DNA from: Phenylobacterium sp.
GTDB lineage: Bacteria > Pseudomonadota > Alphaproteobacteria > Caulobacterales > Caulobacteraceae
Length of the DNA stretch: 64,000 nt
Direction of reading: 5' to 3'
Assembly (NCBI RefSeq): GCF_030693625.1
Contig: NZ_JAUYAF010000024.1
Coordinates: 1 to 64,000, forward strand
The position numbers were made by a program, and so were the translations under genes. The notes under the pieces were generated by a model. The model did not search any database, was not told the origin of the DNA, and worked only from the letters and a program-made list of their open reading frames with translations. Positions 58,948 through 64,000 of the stretch are shown in pieces. Position 1 is the stretch's first letter, and every line of letters begins with the position of its first letter.

Positions 58948-60093
58948 ATGAACTTTTCTGCCGTCGTTGTCGCCGCAGGCTCTAGCACCCGGGCCGGACC
59001 AGGGGCGCCCAAGCCCTGGCGCAGCCTGGGCGGACGACCGATTCTGCGCTGGTCGGTCGAGGCCCTGAGCCGCGCCGGAGCCCGAGAAATCATCGTGGTC
59101 ACAGCGCCTGAGCGCACGGCGGACGCCGATGAGGCCCTCGCAGGTTTGGCGAGTTGGAAAGCCGTCCCGGGCGGGGTCACGCGGGCTGAGTCGGTCCAGG
59201 CGGGCCTCGCCGCGCTCTCGACCCCCGACGAAGAAGCGGTTCTTGTCCACGACGCCGCCCGGCCCTTCGTGACCTCCGCCCACGTCCAGAGCCTGCTGGT
59301 CGCCCTGGCCGAGGCTGAGGGCGCTGTTCCCGCCCTCCCCGTGGCCGACACCCTGAAGCGTGGCGTGGACATCGTCGCCGAGACGGTGTCGCGAAACGGC
59401 CTCTGGCGCGCCCAGACGCCGCAGGCGTTCCGCCTCCGCACCCTGAGGCAGGCCTATGGCGCCTGGCCCGCCGACGCGGAGCCCACCGACGACGCCGCCG
59501 TGGTGGAGCGCGCCGGAGGCAAGGTGGCCCTGGTCCCCGGCGATCCCCTGTTGATGAAGCTGACCTATCCGGAGGACTTCGCCATGGCCGAACAGCTGGC
59601 GGGCGGGCGGCGGATTGTCCGCACCGGCTTCGGGGTCGACGCACACCGCTGGGGGCCAGGCGAGGCGGTCTGGCTTTGCGGGGTCAAGATCGACCACGAC
59701 CAGACCCTGGTCGGCCATTCCGACGCCGACGCCGGCCTGCACGCCCTGACCGACGCCATCCTGGGCGCCATCGGCGAAGGCGACATTGGCGAGCACTTCC
59801 CGCCCACCGATCCCCAATGGAAGGGCGCCTCCTCTGACCGATTCCTCGTCCATGCGGCCAAGCTGGTGGCGGCCAAGGGCGGATCGCTCCTCAACGTCGA
59901 CGTCACCCTGATCTGCGAGCGTCCGAAGATCCGCCCGCACCGCGACGCCATGCGCGCGCGCCTGGCGGAACTGCTCGCCCTGCCCCTCGACCGGGTCAGC
60001 GTAAAGGCGACCACGACCGAAGGCATGGGCTTCACCGGCCGGGGCGAAGGCCTGATGGCTCAGGCGGTGGCGACGGTGGAGACGCCCGCCTAG
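58948..60093 (+). CDS. ispDF: Bifunctional IspD/IspF enzyme
   Basis: This 381-residue fusion has IspD (about 1-225; AAGSSTRAGPGAPKPWRSLGG and VHDAARPF) and IspF (about 230-381; the metal site begins GFGVDAHRW, then VGHSDADAGLHALTDAILGA). It makes CDP-methylerythritol and then cyclises to MEcPP in the non-mevalonate pathway; IspE is elsewhere. Fusion of the two is common in alpha- and epsilonproteobacteria. Confidence 0.96.
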   Translation: MNFSAVVVAAGSSTRAGPGAPKPWRSLGGRPILRWSVEALSRAGAREIIVVTAPERTADADEALAGLASWKAVPGGVTRAESVQAGLAALSTPDEEAVLVHDAARPFVTSAHVQSLLVALAEAEGAVPALPVADTLKRGVDIVAETVSRNGLWRAQTPQAFRLRTLRQAYGAWPADAEPTDDAAVVERAGGKVALVPGDPLLMKLTYPEDFAMAEQLAGGRRIVRTGFGVDAHRWGPGEAVWLCGVKIDHDQTLVGHSDADAGLHALTDAILGAIGEGDIGEHFPPTDPQWKGASSDRFLVHAAKLVAAKGGSLLNVDVTLICERPKIRPHRDAMRARLAELLALPLDRVSVKATTTEGMGFTGRGEGLMAQAVATVETPA

Positions 60094-62387
60094 GGCAGCC
60101 AGTCCCAGCGTTCCTTCATCCGGCCGTAGAGGGCGCCCACGAGGTTCGTGTAGTCGTCGGTCCAGGGCCGCGCGAGGGTGGGTTCGCTGGGCGTCCAGCG
60201 CCGATCGGCCGCGAAGGCGGCGAGCGCCGCCTCGTTGCGCGCCACGATCAGGGCGTCCTCCGAAGATTCCCACAGCATGGGCGAGTTCTTGGCCGCGCCA
60301 TGCCGCTGCAATAGCGCCTCCCCGCCGGCGGCGTAGGCGACCGCCATGGCCGGACTGCGCAGATCCAGGTTCCGGTTCGACAGGTGGAGGATCAACACCC
60401 CATCAGGCTTGATGTGGGTCAGGTAGGCCTTCATCGCCTCCACGGTCAGCAGGTGGGCGGGAACACTGTCGGAGGAGAAGGCGTCGATCAGCAGGATATC
60501 GAACTGGTTCGTCGGTTGCCGGGCCAGGGTCAAGCGGGCGTCGCCCACCACGTAGTCGATCTGGCCCTTGGCGCATTCCGTCGTGTAGCTGAAGTGTGCT
60601 GGGTCGGTGGCGACGCGGATCACCAGGGGGTCGATCTCGAAGAAGGTCAGGTGATCTCCTGGCCGGGTATAGGCCGCCACGGCCCCTGTCCCCAGGCCCA
60701 CGGCGCCGATCCGCAGGACGCGCCTCTCCCCCAGTCGCTGGGTGAACACCTGGCCGATGGGGGTCTCCGGCGCGTAATAGACCAGGGGACGGCAGCGCCA
60801 GCGCGGGTCCTGGGCCTGGGCGCCGTGCAGGGTCGTACCATGCGAGAGCATGCGAACCGTGCCTCCCATCTCGGGCAGTTGCAGCTCCGACTGTCGGACC
60901 ACCCCGAAGAAGCTGCGCCAGCTCTTCAGTACGTCGACCTTGTCGCCCGCACCCTCCGCCGCCAGCGAGATGATGGTGATGATCCCGAAGAAGACGATGC
61001 CGCGGCGGCGCACCAGGAAGGCGCAGACGACGGCCACGGCCAGGGCGACCTTCACGAGCAGCAGCATCAGATCGTGGCCGGTCATGCCGAGCATGTCGGC
61101 GCGGCCGATCTGGCCGGTATAGGCGGCGAAGGTCGCGACCGGCGCCGCGACAGCCGCGAGGCAACCGAGCGCGAAGGTCACCCAGCGCCAGCGCTCGATG
61201 GGCCCCTCGCCCCAGGGGCGGACCAGACAGGCCAGCGCCAGGACCAGGGGATACTCCCAGACATTGTTGAAGATCGCCGGGGCGAGGAAGGCGTTGAACC
61301 CGCCGCCCACCACGCCGCCGAAGGACATCCACAGATAGAACTCGGTCAGCCGGCTCGGGTTCGGCCGCCGCGCCACCAGGGCCTGGTGGCACATCAGGGC
61401 GGTCAGGAAGTAGGCCGAGAGGTGGATGAATAGCTGCAGGAAGAGGTTGCTGGCCTTGAAGGGCAGCAGGGAGGCGCAGGCCGCCACGGCGGCGGCCTGC
61501 AGGATCAGCGTCGTGTCTTGCGAGATCGCCGGCTTGGTGGAGAAGGCGATGATGAAGGTGACCAGGTAGAGGGCCAGCGGCACCACCCAGATGAAGGGGG
61601 CGGAGGCCACATCTGTCGTCAGGTGGGTGGTGACCCCCATCATCAGGCTGGAGGGGATGGCTGCCAGGACGACCCAGGTCAGCCGGTTGCGCCAGGTAGG
61701 CGCGTCGCCGCCGGCCTCGGCGGTCTCGGTCACAACGGGCGCGGGCGCAGCGGCCCCCCGGGTGACGAAATACATCAGCGCGGCCATCAGCAGGATGAAA
61801 CCGCCGTAGCCCAGGCTCCAGCCCATGGCCTGGGCGTGCAGGCTGGTGAGCGGCTCCACGACGATCGGATAGGCCAGCAGCGCGATCAGGCTTCCGAGGT
61901 TGCTGGCGGCATAGAGGGCGTAGGGTTCGGAACCGCTGTCGGCGTGCAGCGTGCGCGCGTGCCAGGCCTGCACCAGGGGCGCCGTGGCCGACAGCACTGC
62001 GAAGGGCGCGCCGATCGAGACGGCCATCACCCCTAGCAGCCACAGGGCCGGATGCTCCGAACTGGGCGCGCCAAAGACCCCGGTGACATGCATCGGCAGC
62101 ACCAGGGCGGCGAGGATCATCGCAGCCAGGTGGATGCCCGCCTGCATGCGGATCGATTGCACGCGTTGCAGCGAATGAGCGTAGCCGTAGCCAACCAGCA
62201 GGGCGGTCTGGAAGAAGGCCAGGCTGGTGTTCCAGATCGACGGCCCGCCCCCCAGCAGGGGCAGGACCAGCTTGGCGATCATCGGCTGGACCAGGAACAC
62301 AAGGCTGGCGCTGGCGAAGATGGTCAGCACGAACAGCAGCGGCGATCGGCCCACGGCGGAGGTTGCGGCGACGTCCTGCGTGGTCAT
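60090..62387 (-). CDS. Fused MFS/spermidine-synthase-like membrane protein
   Basis: This 765-residue protein has about 14 N-terminal transmembrane helices (about 15-490), resembling the SpeE-fused MFS-like family. A cytoplasmic spermidine synthase-like domain (about 510-765) has GLGTGAVAAYTRPGDH (cofactor loop), the acidic end of strand 2 (FFEIDP), VVGDARL and LIDAFSSDSVPAHLL. The domain may bind decarboxylated SAM or SAM, but polyamine activity is unproven. It overlaps the ispDF end by 4 nt tail to tail. Confidence 0.85.
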   Translation of the reverse strand: MTTQDVAATSAVGRSPLLFVLTIFASASLVFLVQPMIAKLVLPLLGGGPSIWNTSLAFFQTALLVGYGYAHSLQRVQSIRMQAGIHLAAMILAALVLPMHVTGVFGAPSSEHPALWLLGVMAVSIGAPFAVLSATAPLVQAWHARTLHADSGSEPYALYAASNLGSLIALLAYPIVVEPLTSLHAQAMGWSLGYGGFILLMAALMYFVTRGAAAPAPVVTETAEAGGDAPTWRNRLTWVVLAAIPSSLMMGVTTHLTTDVASAPFIWVVPLALYLVTFIIAFSTKPAISQDTTLILQAAAVAACASLLPFKASNLFLQLFIHLSAYFLTALMCHQALVARRPNPSRLTEFYLWMSFGGVVGGGFNAFLAPAIFNNVWEYPLVLALACLVRPWGEGPIERWRWVTFALGCLAAVAAPVATFAAYTGQIGRADMLGMTGHDLMLLLVKVALAVAVVCAFLVRRRGIVFFGIITIISLAAEGAGDKVDVLKSWRSFFGVVRQSELQLPEMGGTVRMLSHGTTLHGAQAQDPRWRCRPLVYYAPETPIGQVFTQRLGERRVLRIGAVGLGTGAVAAYTRPGDHLTFFEIDPLVIRVATDPAHFSYTTECAKGQIDYVVGDARLTLARQPTNQFDILLIDAFSSDSVPAHLLTVEAMKAYLTHIKPDGVLILHLSNRNLDLRSPAMAVAYAAGGEALLQRHGAAKNSPMLWESSEDALIVARNEAALAAFAADRRWTPSEPTLARPWTDDYTNLVGALYGRMKERWDWLP

Positions 62388-62471
62388 GTTTCGAATCGTC
62401 TTGTATCCGGGGTCGCGGCGATGTTGTGGTCTCGCTTCAACCTTGCCTAGCTGTGTCGGAGTCGCGCGCCC

Positions 62472-62963
62472 ATGTTTTCCCTCGAGATCGAGACCCTCGC
62501 GCGCCTGCTCATCGACGAGGCCCGGGAGCGCAACCTGCGTATCGTCACCGCCGAGAGCTGCACCGGCGGCCTGGTGGCCGGCGCCATCTGCTCGATCTCC
62601 GGTGCGTCGGACGTGTTCGAGCGGGGCTTTGTCACCTACACCAATCGCGCCAAGCAGGAACTTCTCGGCATTCCGGGCGACCTGCTGGCCGACCTGGGGG
62701 CGGTATCCGAGCCCGTGGCCCGCATGATGGCCGAGGGCGCGCTGGAAGCGTCAAACGCCCACATCTCAGTGGCCATCACCGGAGTGGCGGGTCCCCACGG
62801 CGGCACCTCGTTCAAGCCCGTGGGCACGGTCCATATCGCCACGGCGCGGACCAACCACGGCCTGATGCACCGCCAGGAATTCTTCCAGTACGAGACCCGG
62901 TCGGAAATCCAGCTGGCCGCCGTGCAGGTGGCCCTGCAGGCGCTACGCGACCGGATGAGTTAG
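62472..62963 (+). CDS. CinA-family nicotinamide-nucleotide amidohydrolase (PncC)
   Basis: This 163-residue protein is the CinA C-terminal domain alone, lacking the N-terminal COG1058 domain. The active-site segment is TAESCTGGLVAGAIC, and GVAGPHGGTSFKPVG follows. It deamidates nicotinamide mononucleotide in NAD salvage. The end overlaps the START-domain gene by 4 nt tail to tail. Confidence 0.9.
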   Translation: MFSLEIETLARLLIDEARERNLRIVTAESCTGGLVAGAICSISGASDVFERGFVTYTNRAKQELLGIPGDLLADLGAVSEPVARMMAEGALEASNAHISVAITGVAGPHGGTSFKPVGTVHIATARTNHGLMHRQEFFQYETRSEIQLAAVQVALQALRDRMS

Positions 62964-63403
62964 CCGTAGAGCGCCTTCGCCCGAGCCTCGAAGCACGCCA
63001 TCAGCTTGTCGACGGCGTGTGAGAAGTTCGAGGTCAGCAAGGCGCCCAGCATCTTCGACTTGAACTCGAACTCGATGTCGAACACGACGCGGGTCCCCTC
63101 GCCCTCGGGCTCAAACCTCCACCGGTTGCGCAGGGATTTGAACGGTCCCGAGATCAGGCCGACGTCGATCTGGCGCCCTGCAGGGTCGCGGCGCACGCGG
63201 GTGGAGAAGGTCTCCTTCAGGAAGGAGAAGCCGACCTTCGCCTCGGCGTCGGTCCAGCTCATGCCCTGGCTGTCGGTGCGGCTGTTCCAGGTGCGCATGC
63301 CCACGATCCACGGCACGAACTGCGGATAGGCCTCCACGTCGCCAACCAGAGTGAGCAGCTGGTCCGGCGTGTAGGGCAGAGTTCGGATGACCTGGTGGCG
63401 CAA
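62960..63403 (-). CDS. Coq10/RatA-like START-domain protein
   Basis: This 147-residue polyketide-cyclase/START-fold protein begins LPYTPDQLLTLVGDVEAYPQFVPWI. The family includes the Coq10 ubiquinone-binding chaperone and RatA. In alphaproteobacteria the lipA neighbour is best viewed as a Coq10-like ubiquinone carrier. The TTG start comes 3 nt after the lipA stop, so it is co-transcribed. Confidence 0.85.
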   Translation of the reverse strand: MRHQVIRTLPYTPDQLLTLVGDVEAYPQFVPWIVGMRTWNSRTDSQGMSWTDAEAKVGFSFLKETFSTRVRRDPAGRQIDVGLISGPFKSLRNRWRFEPEGEGTRVVFDIEFEFKSKMLGALLTSNFSHAVDKLMACFEARAKALYG

Positions 63404-63406
63404 GAC

Positions 63407-64000
63407 CTAGGCTGCGTCCTTGGCCCGGCGGGCGGCCTGCAGCTTGGCGAAGTCCTCGCCGGCATGGTGCGATGAGCGGGTCAGGGGGCTGGCCGAGACC
63501 ATCAGGAACCCCTTGGCCCGCGCGATCTCCTCATAGGCGTGGAACTCGTCCGGCGTCACGAACCGGTCGACCGCGGCGTGCTTGCGGGTCGGTTGCAGGT
63601 ACTGGCCGATGGTCAGGAAATCGATGCCGGCCGAACGCATGTCGTCCATCACCTGCATGACCTCCTCCTTGGTCTCGCCCAGTCCGACCATCAGGCCTGA
63701 CTTGGTGAACTGTTCAGGGTCGCGCTCCTTCACCCGCTCCAGCAGGCGCAGGGAGTGGAAGTAGCGGGCGCCTGGGCGGATCGACAGGTAGAGGCGCGGG
63801 ACAGTCTCCAGGTTGTGGTTGAAGACGTCGGGCTTGGCGTCGATCACCAGCTCGGCGGCCGAGGCCGGCTTGCGCAGGAAATCCGGGGTCAGGATCTCGA
63901 TGGTGGTGCCGCTGGCCTGGGCGCGGATCGCGCGCACCACCTGAGCGAAGTGGTCGGCCCCACCATCGGCCAGGTCGTCGCGGTCCACCGAGGTGATCAC
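63407..64000 (-). CDS. lipA: Lipoyl synthase, C-terminal part
   Basis: About 197 residues are visible, with the N-terminus beyond the window end. They contain [54 protein letters not shown] and [12 protein letters not shown], all diagnostic of LipA. The enzyme is a radical-SAM protein inserting two sulfurs into octanoyl groups; the CxxxC cluster motifs lie in the missing part. coq10-like follows. Confidence 0.97.
   Translation of the reverse strand: MITSVDRDDLADGGADHFAQVVRAIRAQASGTTIEILTPDFLRKPASAAELVIDAKPDVFNHNLETVPRLYLSIRPGARYFHSLRLLERVKERDPEQFTKSGLMVGLGETKEEVMQVMDDMRSAGIDFLTIGQYLQPTRKHAAVDRFVTPDEFHAYEEIARAKGFLMVSASPLTRSSHHAGEDFAKLQAARRAKDAA

Noticed and set aside
60403..62043. A 546-codon same-strand frame inside the MFS/spermidine-synthase-like gene
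   Set aside because: It is an alternative frame of the same strand; the translation is Arg/Gly/Ala-rich with no transmembrane pattern.

Overview
The window comes from a GC-rich (roughly two thirds G+C or more) alphaproteobacterium of the order Caulobacterales, most likely Phenylobacterium or a close Caulobacter relative. This is inferred from a PopA-type c-di-GMP effector, a fused ispDF gene, the dusB-ntrB-ntrC-ntrY-ntrX-hfq-hflX-mazG gene neighbourhood, and NtrC/NtrX proteins that lack the GAFTGA loop. The genus is an inference; no rRNA is present. The window holds about 57 protein-coding genes (one frameshifted, two cut by the window edges), one tRNA and several families of intergenic inverted repeats. 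No CRISPR array, rRNA, integrase or prophage was seen.

Layout. 1-141: the start of an IS481-type insertion sequence, ending 1 nt from the popA stop codon. 143-8349: popA, an SDR/orphan gene pair, a CaiB/AMACR-type enzyme, a solitary pstS with a Pho-box-like site, a YihY membrane protein, a TusA-like protein and an MFS transporter. 8519-15404: a hybrid histidine kinase, a GNAT enzyme coupled to an M61 peptidase, and a second SDR. 15405-22270: metabolic genes (cupin, hisC, Gfo/Idh oxidoreductase, acyl-CoA synthetase), three small secreted proteins of unknown function, and most of the palindromic repeats.

22277-30251 is the main accessory region. A czcCBA-type metal efflux operon with a histidine-rich leader protein is followed by a divergent Tat-exported Acg-like nitroreductase with a MarR regulator. 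Both blocks lie downstream of epmA. A short sequence matching the 3' end of epmA recurs in the same orientation at the far edge of each block, which looks like two tandem insertions at the epmA 3' end, with attachment-site-like direct repeats. epmA itself faces its substrate gene efp, whose Lys34 is conserved; tRNA-Ser(UGA) follows.

32039-34005 encodes a two-component pair whose kinase has an N-terminal membrane domain with the residues and spacing of the plant ETR1 ethylene/copper-binding domain. 34216-39091 is a housekeeping run (rlpA, tmk, holB, tatD, an MBL hydrolase and a purN-like gene) with overlapping or nearly overlapping ends from tmk onward. 39088-46195 holds a helix-turn-helix regulator, an FMO-type monooxygenase, a frameshifted hexapeptide acyltransferase and a LolD/FtsX/AttH-like export module. 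46433-48756 holds cspA, two small unknown genes and mazG.

48758-64000 is core and largely runs on the minus strand: hflX and hfq, a D-amino-acid aminotransferase, ntrX-ntrY and ntrC-ntrB-dusB (nitrogen control), a fused MFS/spermidine-synthase-like protein, a coq10/ratA-type START protein and lipA (running off the window end). ispDF (isoprenoid precursors) and a CinA-type amidohydrolase are on the plus strand. Several small neighbouring genes use TTG starts that overlap or abut the upstream stop codon.
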